Shown: piece after piece, positions 8,037 through 19,199 of the stretch
Numbering within the stretch: position 1 is the stretch's first letter
Layout: every line of letters begins with the position of its first letter
Program-made: the position numbers and the translations under genes
Assembly: GCA_016717305.1 (NCBI GenBank)
Contig: JADKFY010000002.1
Coordinates: forward strand, 375,259 to 439,258
Length of the DNA stretch: 64,000 nucleotides
Source: Flavobacteriales bacterium
Lineage (GTDB): Bacteria; Bacteroidota; Bacteroidia; Flavobacteriales_F; PHOS-HE28
Direction of reading: 5' to 3'
Notes under the pieces: generated by a model
What the model was told of the DNA's origin: nothing
Databases searched by the model: none
The model's input: the letters and a program-made list of their open reading frames with translations, nothing else

Positions 8037-9006
8037 TCTTCTCCAAGAGCACGTTGGCGGCTTGGAATGGGCCGATCGCACCATCCCGTACGCGGGCACG
8101 AAGATCCATTTCCGCTTTAGCGAATTCGGGGTCTTGTTGAACGAATTCCAACAGCCCTTCCCGAAACGCGTGCTGCATCCAGTGTACGTTCTGGTCTTGT
8201 CTGCGCTTGGTCAAATGACCGTTGTTCCTGTCGGTCGAATGCAGTTCCAGCACATGGTCCATCAGTTCGGTGATCCCATTGCCAGCAAGGGCATCGGTGA
8301 GCAGTACCTTGGGTTGCCTACCACTTTCGCGCATGGGCAGGAAAGGGATGGCATTTGCCAGCGCACTTTGTGCGGCGTTGAGTTGCTCTTTCTTGGAGTC
8401 GCTGGTCTTCGTCAACACGATCACATCGGCGCTTTCCATGATCCCACGCTTGATCCCTTGGAGTTCATCCCCGGCTCCGGGGATCATCAGGAGCAAGTTC
8501 AAGTCGGTCATTTGATCCACCTCCAATTCGCTTTGGCCAACGCCCACGGTCTCGAGCAGGATCATATCATAACCGGCGGCCTCGCACAAGACGATCGTTT
8601 CACGCGCCATGCGGGCCATACCGCCCAAATGACCAGAGCTGGGCGTCGGCCGAATGAAGGCTTGTTCCGAACGGGAAAGGTCCTCCATGCGCGTCTTATC
8701 GCCCAGGATACTGCCGCCGGACCGCGTACTACTGGGATCCGTGGCCAGCACGGCAACGCGGTGACCTGCCGCAATAGCCTGTGCTCCGAGGGAATTGATC
8801 AAGGTGCTTTTACCCACTCCGGGAATTCCGGTGATGCCGATCCGGATACCTTTTCCACTCAACGGCATGGCAAGGGAGATCAAGTCCGCGGCTGCACTGC
8901 GGTCCTTCAGCTGGGTGCTCTCGATCAAGGTTATGGCCCTGGCCAGTGCGCCACGATCACCATTCCGTAGCAGCTCGAACAAGCTGTTGGTATCTGCGAG
9001 CGCCAT
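8008..9006 (-). CDS. meaB: MeaB/ArgK-family GTPase, chaperone of methylmalonyl-CoA mutase
   Basis: G3E-type GTPase that guards and reloads B12-dependent acyl-CoA mutases. The P-loop is at 60-68 (GIPGVGKST), followed by DPSSTRSGGSILGDKTRM, a MeaB hallmark, then ETVGVGQSE and TKTSD as the guanine-specificity element. About 332 residues, a normal length. The frame is open to 9045, but ATG at 9006 lies just after the stop of the upstream gene (9015) and gives the usual family N-terminus. The window also encodes IcmF, which carries its own MeaB-like domain, so this free copy presumably serves another mutase elsewhere in the genome. Confidence 0.92.
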   Translation of the reverse strand: MALADTNSLFELLRNGDRGALARAITLIESTQLKDRSAAADLISLAMPLSGKGIRIGITGIPGVGKSTLINSLGAQAIAAGHRVAVLATDPSSTRSGGSILGDKTRMEDLSRSEQAFIRPTPSSGHLGGMARMARETIVLCEAAGYDMILLETVGVGQSELEVDQMTDLNLLLMIPGAGDELQGIKRGIMESADVIVLTKTSDSKKEQLNAAQSALANAIPFLPMRESGRQPKVLLTDALAGNGITELMDHVLELHSTDRNNGHLTKRRQDQNVHWMQHAFREGLLEFVQQDPEFAKAEMDLRARVRDGAIGPFQAANVLLEKIRKGDVPLP

Positions 9007-9014
9007 CGGGCGGG

Positions 9015-9593
9015 TCACGAACCTCGTCGGTATTTCTCCACCCACGTGCTGTCGGCCACGTCGTGCAGCAGGTTAAAGGCACTCTCACCACGGGCAAGAT
9101 CATTAAGGTGAAGCATACCATATTCGGTTAGCATGATCAACTGCCGGGGTGAAGGTGCTTCCCTATTCTCGGCCCAGCCTTTTCCGGGGTGCTGGCCATC
9201 GGAAAGTCGAAAAGGATATTCCCAGAAACGGATCTTCCACAAATTGTCGAAGACCTCACAATCCAACAAAAAGTGGTCCACGGTGTCCGGGTTCTCCGAG
9301 AGGCAGATGTCCACGTTGTATTTGCGGAACAAGTTGATCCCTTCAGGATTCGCCTTACTGGGCACCACACCTTGTGCCTGGAGCACGAACTGGTCGCGGG
9401 TCATCGGTTCGGCTTGTAGCACACGGCCTTCGAATTCCTTCACCGTGAACAGGGTAAAAAGCTGATTGTTCAGACCGGTATTGAGGCTAATACCGAACGT
9501 ATAGGTGGCGAACGGCGGACTGAAGAGCCCTTTGCCGCTCATGAGCGGGGTGAGGCCCAACAGAAGAAGTAGGGTTCTAAGTGGAACGCGCAT
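9015..9593 (-). CDS. Secreted protein of unknown function
   Basis: A 192-residue protein with a signal peptide (MRVPLRTLLLLLGLTPLMSG) and no domain I recognise. The mature part is mixed alpha/beta, with FRKYNVDICLSENPDTVDHF and a C-terminus rich in charged and aromatic residues (WVEKYRRGS). No transmembrane segment after the signal, no lipobox and no T9SS sorting domain, so it is probably periplasmic. A weak -7 box TACCTTCG lies at 9600-9607 on the minus strand. It ends 8 bases before the meaB start and may be co-transcribed with it. Confidence 0.65.
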   Translation of the reverse strand: MRVPLRTLLLLLGLTPLMSGKGLFSPPFATYTFGISLNTGLNNQLFTLFTVKEFEGRVLQAEPMTRDQFVLQAQGVVPSKANPEGINLFRKYNVDICLSENPDTVDHFLLDCEVFDNLWKIRFWEYPFRLSDGQHPGKGWAENREAPSPRQLIMLTEYGMLHLNDLARGESAFNLLHDVADSTWVEKYRRGS

Positions 9594-9645
9594 CCACCGC
9601 GAAGGTACCGGGTTTACAGGGAATAGGAGGCAAGACCCGAATGGC

Positions 9646-12600
9646 TCACTCCTTCACGAAGCGTGCGCTGGAAAGCTGACCTCGCACGTCCTGAAGTTGG
9701 AACGTGTAGCTCCCAGCTCCCAAACGAGGTAGAGCGATCGACCTTTGGTTCAACCCATCGTCCATCAACAACGGACCTGAAATGGCGATACGACCCGTAT
9801 TGTCAAGGATCCTGTATTGCCCGGAACCTTCGCTCATGCCTTTGAATTCGAGCCCCAATTGCTCGCCGACCGGATTTGGCCGAATGGTGATCTTTCCAGC
9901 GGACGGGCCATGGAAAGCCGTTACCACCCTGGAGAATTCCTCTGAACCTTGGGCATCGATCAGTGCGATCCTGTAATGGTTGGTGCCGATCAGTGGGGTC
10001 GTGTCCATGAATTTATAGGCTTGGGTCCCCGATGTAATCACCGGCACTTCGATAACGCCGATCCCGGCAAAGGTTCGACCATCCGCCGATCGTTCAATGC
10101 GATAACTGCCGGTGTTGTGCGTGCCGGAAGTAAGCCAGTCCACCGAAATTCCCTGTTCCCCTGCGGTTGCGAATAGGTCCAACAGGTCCAGTGGGGTATA
10201 GATGCAATCGATCGAGGCGCCCCCCTGTGTATTCCAATTGAGGGTGAATCCATTGGTGGTGAGGTACCAGTTGTCCAAGAACAGGGTGTACCATTGTCCG
10301 GGCAATACATCCAAATAGCGTGTCCATCCATCACCGAAAACGCCTTCGGAAATGTCGGTAGCAGTAAAATTCAGACCGGTCACGGCAGCACCATCGGCCC
10401 ACGAACAACGGATCGGCAAGCTATTGGGTGGGCAGGTAATACCACCGGTGTATGGACCCCAAACACCGTAGTCGTAATCGGTGTTGCCCGGTCCCACGCT
10501 GAATCCCAATTATCCGCCGAGATAGACGTAGAAGCTGTACCAGACCCCCCTACGTTCATTGGTGATCAAACAGCCCCGGTTGCTGAAGTTCAAGTCTTGG
10601 ACATCACCGATGTTCAGGGGTGTTGCGCTTAGGGATGCATCGCCGCAAACTTGTTCCGCACCAAGGCAATCTTCTTGCGGAGCTGGAGGAACGTTGCACA
10701 AATTGTCCACCACGAATAGAAAGAAGGGGGTGCTAGGAGGCGTTCCGCTATTCAGCAGCAGTCCACCGTTCTGTGCCCTCACGGTATACCCGATCTGGTT
10801 CTGGAACCCACCCACCGGTGTATAGGTGATCTGGAAGATATCGGTCGGGTTCCCACCGAAAATTACACTGCCCACCGCACCTGTGATCGTGTAGTTCGTT
10901 ACAATGGGTGGCCCGATCCCCAAGGGGAACCGATTGATGGTGACCGTCGATCCGTCCCAGCCATCACCGCCAAGGTCGGTCATGCGCAAGGTGTACGAAC
11001 AAGCGCCCGGAGGTGGGTCTGTGCGGCTTGCACAGATCTGGAAGCTGCTCGCCACTGCGGTTCCTTGTCGCCAAACCCGGATATAGACCAGTTGGCCTGC
11101 GGGGGGTAGACCGGCAAGGATGGTCAACTTTGGCATGTCCGTGCCGTTCTGGCTCCCATTGGTGATGCATTGGCCGATCGCAGCCAAACTCAAGTTGCCA
11201 CCACCGCAGGTACCGGAGACCACACGGTACACTTCCATGGCGGCATCGGTGAGCGCCCCATCATCAGTATCCAACACCAATTGGCCGTTGGGGGGCACCA
11301 CGGCAGTGAACCAGACATCGTTGTTCGCGGCGCCTCCACAACTGGGGTTGGGTACATTGATCGTTCCTGCGGGGGGCGGGGCATTGACAGTGGTTGTGGC
11401 ATTCCCCATTGTGGCGCTGTTGAGCGAACAGCCATATTGGACGGTAAGGGGTAACGCCCCGCATGGATCATCGTTAGGTGGTGGTGATGTGGGTTTGGCG
11501 CAGATGGTGAACGTACCGAAGACCGTGGTCTTGTTCCATACACGGACATAAATGACGGTGCCCTGTGGTACAGTAGGTGGGACCAAGGTGATCGTGGGCA
11601 GCGCAGCACCGCCGGGATCACTGCATGCCACTTCTGTCAAGGTGCCATTGCATGTTCCGGTATACACGGCCATGGCGGCATCGGTCAAGTTGGCGCTGGG
11701 GATATTGATCACCGTACCCACGCTCGGGGTCATCGGAGTTACCGGTGTGGTGAGGGTGAACCACACATCGCGCAAGGGTGCCACGTTGCCACACGTTGGC
11801 ACGGCAGGGAGGTATGTAGGCCCGGTAGATGGCGTTGCATTCTGCGTGGATGAATTGATCGTTGTACAAGCGGCATCCACGGTAATGGGAGTAGCGTTGC
11901 ACGGTTCGTCGTTCACGGGCAAAACCGGGTTGTACGCACAGATCTCGAAAGATCCACCGTTCAGGATATTGCTCTCGGGCCAAACGCGGATATAGATCAC
12001 GTCCCCCGGCGTTAGCCCGGTCCGAAGAAGATAGGGTTGAAGACTTCCGGGAGCGATGTCATCGTTACAATCCAAAACGGTCCAATTGGAAGCTGGAAGG
12101 GCCGGTGCACTGCAAACGGGCGGTATGTACCAAGCCATGCCAATGTTGGTGGCCACGACCAAATTGGTCTCTACGGCCAAATTACCGCTAGGGGGCACCA
12201 CGGCGGTAAACCACACGTCCGCATTGTTGGGGTAATTGCCGCAAGGTGGAGTTCCGATACCGGATGTCGCCGTTGCCCAGGTGGTGCCGGAGGTGATCAT
12301 GCTGCATGAGTTCCCTACGTTAAGGACTATGGCGGTACACGGGTTGTCGTTCACCGGGGGCGGAGGTACGGGTGAGCAGGTGATCTGGATGGTTCCGCAA
12401 AGGGCTGTGTTGTTCGCACACGTAGGCGGTGGGCCTGAAATGCGGATGTTGTAGCTGGCATTTACCGACGGGTTGAACGTTACGGTGCTCAATGGACCAC
12501 CGCAGCCGTTATCATCCCATACATAGCCCGTGGTTGTACCATTGGAAATGGTCAAGTACGAATTCCAGGATGTATTCGTCGAACTACAAAGTGAAATGGT

Positions 12601-12873
12601 GTACACGTTCGATGCACACATGTAGATGGGGATCCGTTGGCCTTCGCAAACGGTGGTCGTGAACAATGTTGGGCAAGCGGCACACGCACCCGTTATGGAC
12701 GCCGGTGGCCAATTCTGAACCCATGTATTCGGTGGAGAAGATACGAGTGGGTTCGGCCAACCGGTCGCATTGGCAGGAACGATGGTGGCGGCCGTATAAC
12801 ACTGGGCTCTTAATTCCCTGTTGCCCTGCAGTACCACAAAGCCCGCGATCAAGATCACAACCCATCGGTCCAT
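9646..12873 (-). CDS. Large T9SS surface protein with PPC-like repeats, interrupted by one in-frame stop
   Basis: A multidomain exported protein: signal peptide (MDRWVVILIAGFVVLQGNRE, cleavage near LRAQ), a first beta domain, three PPC-like repeats each starting near NDxPC and ending vyIRVW...FxICA, a module CSYTLRMTDLGGDGWDGS, a lectin-like domain with GVWYSF...DYDYGVWGPY, a fibronectin-like part (YRIERSADGRTF) and a T9SS sorting domain (ITIRPNPVGEQLGLEF to ARFVKE). A TAA at 10510-10512 interrupts the lectin-like domain; both sides are in the same frame and align with the three paralogues to the right, so this is one gene with a nonsense change or base error. Without repair the sorting domain is lost. 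The start at 12873 is set by the signal peptide and by the promoter at 12980. No small partner gene precedes it. Confidence 0.78.
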
Positions 12874-12979
12874 GCTCCACTTTCCACTGCGCTTTTCACG
12901 CGTGCGGTGCAGCGTGCAGTTCTTCGGAGCCGTCCGTGTAACAGTGGGATTTTCGGGTGGTCCTTGTGGCATCGACAAG

Positions 12980-13009
12980 CGAAGATAGCTGGATCTTAAC
13001 AGCTTGCAA
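12980..13009 (-). promoter_or_regulatory. Promoter of the T9SS surface protein gene at 12873
   Basis: On the minus strand TTG, 19 bases, then TATCTTCG (-7 box at 12980-12987, one mismatch to TAnnTTTG). Transcription would begin near 12973, too late for an ATG at 12978 and consistent with the start at 12873 and a leader of about 100 bases. Confidence 0.5.
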
Positions 13010-13115
13010 CTTATGTTGAAAACGTTCGATCGCCAGCCGGGTTGCCTTGTTGGGAAGCCACCGGCTCATCTCATACACGGAATGTCCAAAAAGAAGCATG
13101 CGGGTCCCGAAAATG

Positions 13116-13149
13116 GAACGGGGCCGCCTCGTTTGAGACAGCCCCGTTC
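13116..13149 (-). terminator. Intrinsic terminator-like hairpin after the 1096-residue T9SS gene
   Basis: A perfect 9-bp stem GAACGGGGC / GCCCCGTTC (13116-13124 and 13141-13149) with a 16-base loop, followed in the leftward direction by ATTTTC. It lies 20 bases past the stop at 13169 and before the promoter of the next gene, separating the two transcription units. Confidence 0.6.
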
Positions 13150-13168
13150 GAATTGCATTTGTTCTTTT

Positions 13169-16100
13169 CTACTGCTTCACAAAGCGCACGTTGCCGATCG
13201 GCACACCTTTTCCTTCGAGCACCTCGAGGGCGTAGCTGCCTGATTCTAATTTACCAACAGGCACTGTGAACCGTGTGGTGCCTTCGCTATTGGTCAACGA
13301 ACCTTCACCCACTTGGCGGCCGCTCATGTCCAAAATGCGCCAGCGAACCGTGCCTTCAATGGCTTTGCCCAAGGAGGCGTTCAGTGTTTCGGTGGCCGGG
13401 TTGGGGAACACGAACAAGGTGGTGGTGGTTTGGAAATGAACGTTAACGGTACGTGAGATATAGCTTGAACCATCAATGTCCACCTGTTCCAGACGATAGT
13501 AGTTCATACCATCCTTGGGTGCCCTATCGATGAACTTGTAATCGGTGCGATCCAAGCTCGTGCCAGCGGCACTCACTCTTCCGATCGCTTCAAAATTGAT
13601 GCCGTCCACGGACCGTTCAACGATGAAGTGCGAGCTGTTGACCTCTGATCCAGTTGCCCAATCCAGTTCCACATGTTTATCTATCGGTCGACCATCAAAA
13701 TCCAACATTTGGACCGGCAAGACCGTACAGCCCACAGGCCCCGTGAATGTCATCGTGAAGTTGATCGCATTGCGTGACCAGTTATCCACATACAAGATGT
13801 ACTGGGCTCCGAGCGGGGCATTGAGAAATTGAACGAAGCGATCTCCTCCGGCACCTTCAGACAAATCTCCGGAGGTCATGTTCAATCCTGTAGGTCCACC
13901 ACCTGCGGCCCATGAACAACGCAACGGTGTACCCAGCGGCCCATTGGGACAACTCGGAATGCCGGAGTATGGTCCCCAAACTGCAAAGTCATAATCCGCA
14001 TAGCCACCTGGTGAAATGGTAAACGCCAAATTTCCGGCTGCCGCTGCGGTGAAACTGTACCACAATCCTACACTTTCACCTGCTAGACACCCATCATTGC
14101 CCGAATTCAGATCCGCAACAGCACCGGAATTGGCAGGGGCTCCCGCGAGTACGGAAGAAGAACTACAGATACGGAATGCGGACAGGCAGTCAGCCGGGTT
14201 GGGCGGTGGTGCATTGCAATCCGCTGATCCAGAAGCGTTGAAACCCGGTGTTGGCCCTCCTGGAGGGCTGGAGTAAATGAGTAGTCCCAAGTTGCTTTGA
14301 AGACTGTACGAGATCTGGTTCTGGAAGCCTCCTAAGGGGAAATAATCCACTTGGAACGCCGCCCCGTTGGCAACAGGGAAACTCACGGTTCCATTAGCGC
14401 TCACGATGGTGTAATTGGTGGGCACACCCGCCACGGTTATCCTAACATAGCCGCCATTCCATCCATCCCCACCGGAATCGAACATGCTCAGTGTGAAATA
14501 GCACGCACTAGGTGGAACGAATGGTGGCGTGTCCGTGCGGCTGACACAGAGAAAAGCATTACCCGGAACACCCGTGCTCTGATGCCAGACCCGAATGAAT
14601 ACCGTATTACCGGGTGTGAGCCCGGTAACGGTTCCGGCTGGCATACCCGAGTTGGTACTGCCAGCTGCCCAACAACCAACCTGCGTAAAGACGCTGGCGC
14701 AGTTGTTGTTTATGGATGTGGTATAAATGGCGGCGGCGGCATCCGTCATTTGCGCATCATCCATATCGAGGCGCAGCTCTCCGTTTGGGGGTACCACGGC
14801 CGTGTACCATACATCGGTGTCCGCTGGACCACCACAACCCACTGCAACCCCAGGTATCGCTCCGCCGGTCGGCGTGGCAAGGCCCGTGGTAATACCTCGC
14901 ATCAAACAGCCGTACGGTACAGGGCTGGCTAAAGCAATGGCCCCGCAGGGTTCATCGTTCGGTGGTGGCTGGGACATATAGGCACAGATCTGGAAGGTGC
15001 CGAAGCCAGTTGTCTCGCTCCACATGCGGACATACAGGACTTGCCCTGCGAAGTAGACCGAGGGTGTGAACGTAGGCATTCCAACGCCACCGTTCTGACA
15101 TTGGAGGAGTATAAGCGAAGCGCATGAACCGGTTGAACAACCGGGTGCGGAACCGGGCAGAACACAAGGCGAGTAGACCGCCATGGCCATATTGGTCAAA
15201 CTTCCGGCCAAGGTGTTGATGTTCAACGTGCCTGTACTGGGAACTGTGAGCCTGAACCAAACATCGTTGTTTGCCGTACTGCAGCCAGGGTTTGGGATCA
15301 CACTGTTGGTGGCATCCTGCGTATTGAAGCTCACAGGCACGCAACCAGGATTGGTAGCAATGAGCGTGGTCGGCGTACAGGGGCTGTCATTGATCGGTGG
15401 CACCGGGTAATAAGCACACAGCGTGAAGGTACCTCCATTGGTTATGTTGTTTGATGGCCAAACCCGGATGTAGTACAACGCATTGGGAGTTAAGCCACTC
15501 ATACTGATGAACGGTGACCGGTCAACACCGGGGATCAGATCACCATTGCACGCGCCTGGTACTTCGGTGAAGCCGCCTGTCACACAGCCGGTCGTACTCG
15601 TATAAAGCGTCATGGCCAGATCTGTTGCGTTGATATGGTCCACATCCAAGGCCAACGTGCCTGTGGGCGAGGCATTCGCACTGAACCATACATCGCCGCC
15701 CGCCGGGTAACCACCACATACTGGACTAACGCTGATACCTGAAGTTCCAGATGCTCCAGCAGTTGAACCGGGCAACGTAGTGCAGGTAGGTCCCAGCCCT
15801 GTAAAGGCAACTGCACCGGGAATAGCCGGACACGGCGTGAAGAACTGATTACACGGTAAAGGAGGGGTCGTTGGGCAAGGGTCGTCTCCTGCAGAAGGGC
15901 ACGCTGCTTGGCCACAGGTAATTTGTACCACAGTACCCGGGATCCCAACCGGACAAAGTGCAAAGGCAGCATTGATATTGATGAAGTAGGAACCGGAAGT
16001 TTGCGGGGTGAAATTTACGGTGGCATGGGTACCACAGCTGTTGGCATCAAATTCCAAAATTACTGAGGTGGCTGTGGACACGGTGATCGCCGAACTGGCT

Positions 16101-16459
16101 GTGGGCGATCCACAGGTGGTGATCGTATATTGATTGCCGAAGCACATGTACATGGGTATTTTGTACTGTGTTCCGGTCAGTGTGACCGACCAGGACGCCG
16201 GGCAGCTCTCACAATTCTTCTTGTAATTCGCTGGGCTGCACAACGTCATATTGGCACCAGGTCCATTTGGTGCATTTGTCGCAGCATACGATCCGAAAGG
16301 AGCTGCACCGGGAGACCATGGATAGATCGGTGTGGCCCAAGCAGGACCAGGTCCAACGAGGTTCGGCCCGGCCCCGTTGGTGCAACCTTGCGCTTGCACG
16401 TGATCGGTGTTCACCACGAACAATGTGAAGGCAAATAGAAGAGCGGAAAGTTGCTTCAT
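13169..16459 (-). CDS. Large T9SS surface protein with PPC-like repeats (1096 residues)
   Basis: Intact member of the paralogous group. Signal peptide to about residue 23 (MKQLSALLFAFTLFVVNTDH, cleavage near VQAQ), a Cys-rich beta domain, three or four PPC-like modules (INDSPCTPTTL, PNDEPCGAIAL, each with DVWFxxxVPxxG and vyIRVW), the C2-like module SMFDSGGDGWNGGYVRI, a lectin-like domain (SVGLWYSF, ADYDFAVWGPYSG, RCSWAAGG), a fibronectin-like part (FIVERSVDGINFEAIGRVS, NYYRLEQVDIDGS) and a sorting domain (TLFVFPNPATETLNA to NVRFVKQ). It would be anchored or released at the cell surface by the T9SS. It starts 12 bases after the small partner gene. Ligand unknown; an adhesin is the simplest guess. 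Confidence 0.88.
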   Translation of the reverse strand: MKQLSALLFAFTLFVVNTDHVQAQGCTNGAGPNLVGPGPAWATPIYPWSPGAAPFGSYAATNAPNGPGANMTLCSPANYKKNCESCPASWSVTLTGTQYKIPMYMCFGNQYTITTCGSPTASSAITVSTATSVILEFDANSCGTHATVNFTPQTSGSYFININAAFALCPVGIPGTVVQITCGQAACPSAGDDPCPTTPPLPCNQFFTPCPAIPGAVAFTGLGPTCTTLPGSTAGASGTSGISVSPVCGGYPAGGDVWFSANASPTGTLALDVDHINATDLAMTLYTSTTGCVTGGFTEVPGACNGDLIPGVDRSPFISMSGLTPNALYYIRVWPSNNITNGGTFTLCAYYPVPPINDSPCTPTTLIATNPGCVPVSFNTQDATNSVIPNPGCSTANNDVWFRLTVPSTGTLNINTLAGSLTNMAMAVYSPCVLPGSAPGCSTGSCASLILLQCQNGGVGMPTFTPSVYFAGQVLYVRMWSETTGFGTFQICAYMSQPPPNDEPCGAIALASPVPYGCLMRGITTGLATPTGGAIPGVAVGCGGPADTDVWYTAVVPPNGELRLDMDDAQMTDAAAAIYTTSINNNCASVFTQVGCWAAGSTNSGMPAGTVTGLTPGNTVFIRVWHQSTGVPGNAFLCVSRTDTPPFVPPSACYFTLSMFDSGGDGWNGGYVRITVAGVPTNYTIVSANGTVSFPVANGAAFQVDYFPLGGFQNQISYSLQSNLGLLIYSSPPGGPTPGFNASGSADCNAPPPNPADCLSAFRICSSSSVLAGAPANSGAVADLNSGNDGCLAGESVGLWYSFTAAAAGNLAFTISPGGYADYDFAVWGPYSGIPSCPNGPLGTPLRCSWAAGGGPTGLNMTSGDLSEGAGGDRFVQFLNAPLGAQYILYVDNWSRNAINFTMTFTGPVGCTVLPVQMLDFDGRPIDKHVELDWATGSEVNSSHFIVERSVDGINFEAIGRVSAAGTSLDRTDYKFIDRAPKDGMNYYRLEQVDIDGSSYISRTVNVHFQTTTTLFVFPNPATETLNASLGKAIEGTVRWRILDMSGRQVGEGSLTNSEGTTRFTVPVGKLESGSYALEVLEGKGVPIGNVRFVKQ

Positions 16460-16471
16460 GTTCGGTTGGTA

Positions 16472-16918
16472 TTAGCGGTCGTTGGTATGGAGCGGGGCAA
16501 CAGAATACGGCTGCTCAGGATGTGCGGCGTTCCAAGTGCCCACAGCGATGCGGTAGCGTTCTTGATCCTCCACCTCATTTCCAGAAACCACGTAGACCGG
16601 TGGCGCATTCGGGTCCGCAGCAGGCAAATAGGTAGAGAGGTCCGCGAGCCCTTCGCGCAATTGGAGCCCGGTGCTTTCGAGCGCTGTGCGCATCTCGGCT
16701 TCGGAAAGCTGAGCGCTTTTCACCTGCACGATCCGCATGTCGTCGGAGTAGGTCACATTGGCCATAGGGTCGACGTTGGCGACTGCTTCGATCATGAACT
16801 TCAGGGCCGATCGGTCAAAGGTGTCGGCCACCTCGAAGGAACGGGTCACTGGAGCCTGTGCCAAAACAGAAAAGCCCATAAGTAACAGGGCTGTTGAGAG
16901 GATTGCGCGATACCTCAT
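16472..16918 (-). CDS. Small secreted protein, partner of the T9SS surface protein (copy 1)
   Basis: A 148-residue protein with a signal peptide (ILSTALLLMGFSVLAQ) and no named family that I recognise. The middle (LKFMIEAVANVDPMANVTYS, then RIVQVKSAQLSEAEMRTALE) has the spacing of a heavy-metal-associated beta-alpha-beta-beta-alpha-beta fold but lacks the CxxC metal site. The C-terminus carries the motif PxYxxSGNxxxDxxxYxxAxxxWxxxHPE that recurs in the genes at 19192 and 22241. It lies 12 bases upstream of the 1096-residue surface protein in the same direction. A -7-like box TATCTTTA lies at 16945-16952 on the minus strand. Function unknown; an accessory role in folding or display of the partner is inference. 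Confidence 0.75.
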   Translation of the reverse strand: MRYRAILSTALLLMGFSVLAQAPVTRSFEVADTFDRSALKFMIEAVANVDPMANVTYSDDMRIVQVKSAQLSEAEMRTALESTGLQLREGLADLSTYLPAADPNAPPVYVVSGNEVEDQERYRIAVGTWNAAHPEQPYSVAPLHTNDR

Positions 16919-17099
16919 GGTCGTATTGGAATTTAGAGTTGGCTTAAAGATAGTCGCTTTTTAACGTAAGAAGGCACCAATTTGTTCTTAATGTGTTGAT
17001 CCAACGTTCAAAACACGCATCCTATTTGGACGATAGACGGCATCATGGACCAAGGGTTGCCTAGGTGTTGAAAAGTGGGTCATTGGCAGACGAACCGGT

Positions 17100-19199
17100 C
17101 TATTGCCGTACGAACGGAACCCTTCCGACCACCTCTCCTTTCGCGTCCAGGACCTGCAGGAAATACGAGCCGGGTTCCAGCGTGGCCACAGGGAATTCCA
17201 ACCTGATCTCGCCAACGTTGTTCACTTTCCTGAGCTCGTGGACCATGCGGCCACTGGCATCCATGGTACGCAGAGTGATCTGTCCTTGCAAAGGGGTGTC
17301 CAAGAAGAGCGTTGCCGAAGCTGTAACGGGGTTGGGCACCACCAGCAAACCGGTCTTGCCGGTAAGCAGGGCACTGGCCATAGGAGAGTATTGTTGGGTT
17401 CCTGAACGTCCAACGGCAAGGATCCGGTAGTAATTGATGCCCCCTTTTCGCCGTGTGGTCCTCCAGGGAGTAGTTCGTGGTAGAACTGGACTGGCCCACA
17501 GCGGGTAGTCGGCCGACATCCTCAAAGGATATTCCATCGGTGGATCGCTGTGCGATGAAGTGATCGCTTTCACGTTCGGTAGAGGTGGTCCATTCAAGTA
17601 CCACACGGTCCATCTTGGGCTTCGCTTTCAAGTTGATCTCCCCACGGAGAGAACGGTACAGTCCAAGGAAGCCCCACCGCCCAATTGCCAAGAGAGGTCG
17701 AACGCCTGTCCATTGGTTGAGAAATTATCAATGTACATGATGTAGATCTGCCCGGTAGTCGCGGTAATAGGAGCTACCCAGCGGTCGCCGAATGCATCTT
17801 CGGAATTGTCCACTGACCCATTGCCTGCCCCGGTGCTGCCTGTGGGTGCCGCGTAGGAGCAGCGCAAAGGCGGACCGGGCGGTGGGCAACTTACGGAGGC
17901 CATTGGTCCCCAAACGGCAAAATCGTAGTCCGTGGCCACAATCGGTGCTATAGTGAAGCCGATGCTGCCGCCGGCACTGGGTGAGAAGTAGTACCATGTA
18001 CCTTGCCGTTCACCGGCCAACAGACAGCCCGCGTTGGTGCCGTCCAGATCCACAACATTGCCGGTGTTGGCACTGTTGTTATTGAAGGACTGGCCCCCGC
18101 AAATGGTGGCCCCGCCAGCACAATCCTGCGGTGCAGCAGGCGGTGGTTGGCAATTGATGGTTTGTGTGAAGGAGATCCCCGCAGCGGGTGAGGTACCGGA
18201 TTGGAAGAGTTGACCCCCGCCTCCGCTGATACTGAGGCTATACCGGTTCTCGTATTGGAAAGGACCGGAGTTGTTATAAGTAAGTACGATCACCTGCCCA
18301 ATATTGACCCCGATAAGCACTTGCCTTGAGTACCCGGTAACCGAATAATAGGTGAATGCTCCCCCGTTGATGCTGACCCCGACATTGGACGAACCCCAAC
18401 CATCGCCGAACGAATCGAAAAGGCTGAGCACGTAAACGCAATCGCCTGCTGGAGGAGGAACGGGCGGAGCACAGGAAATACTTGCCGTCCAACCCGGGTA
18501 GGGGATGCTCCCATCCGAAGAAAAGCCCAGCGTTAAACAGCCACTGGGGTCGGTGGATGTAAAGGGTCCGGGACTACCGGTTCCACTGAAGGAACCCAAG
18601 GGAGGAGACCCGGCGTTGGGGCCATTGAATATCGTAACGATATCGAAGTTCGCTTCGGTACTGAATTGCGAAAAGGTCATGGTGACCACATCTCCGGGTG
18701 TTGAAGGGCAGTAGGTGGTGTACGTGGTGCTGTTGTTGGCATAGTTGCCAGCGGCGCCGCCGCTATCGTAAATGGTGGAGCCACATGCGGGCGGTGGCGG
18801 CACGAGCGGTGCGCACGAGATATTGATGGCCCAGCCGGCGTAGTTGATCGAAAGATCGGAGGTGAACCAGAGCGTTACACAGCCCCCTGCCACGGTACCG
18901 GAAATGGCGGGTGGAAGTCCGGTTCCGTCGAACAGACCCAGCATTGGTGCCGCGTTGGTCGCACCATCATGAATGGAAAGTTGATCGTACCCAGCTTCCG
19001 TATTGAATGCGGTAAAGGTGAGCGTGACCACTTGGCCCGCGGGTGCGCAGTAGGTCCATGTATAGTTTTCGTTGGCCCCGTAATTGCCTCCTGCACCACC
19101 GGTATCATAAACGGTGGTACCGCATTGTGCCATCATGGAAACTTGTGCGGCGCAGCCGGCTAAGCAGCACAGAAGAAGGGTGCGTGCATAGTTATTCAT
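17100..19199 (-). CDS. T9SS surface protein with two CUB domains, two frameshifts
   Basis: About 700 residues when the breaks are bridged. A signal peptide is followed by two CUB-like domains (CGTTVYDTGGAGGNYGANEN; CGSTIYDSGGAAGNYANNST), each with the CUB pattern FxTExxxDxxxIxxG, then a module VLSLFDSFGDGWGSSNVGV, a lectin-like domain (RQGTWYYFSPSAGGS, TDYDFAVWGPM), a fibronectin-like part (EWTTSTERESDHFIAQRS) and a sorting domain (LLVVPNPVTASATLFL to GRVPFVRQ). Frame changes occur at the G4 run near 17640-17643 and the G5 run near 17440-17444 (coding strand); both are repaired by adding one G, so base-call error is likely. The start overlaps the small partner gene by 8 bases. CUB domains bind proteins or sugars in other organisms. 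Confidence 0.78.

Noticed and set aside
8062..8970. Plus-strand frame of 302 residues across meaB
   Set aside because: Antisense of a well-defined GTPase gene.
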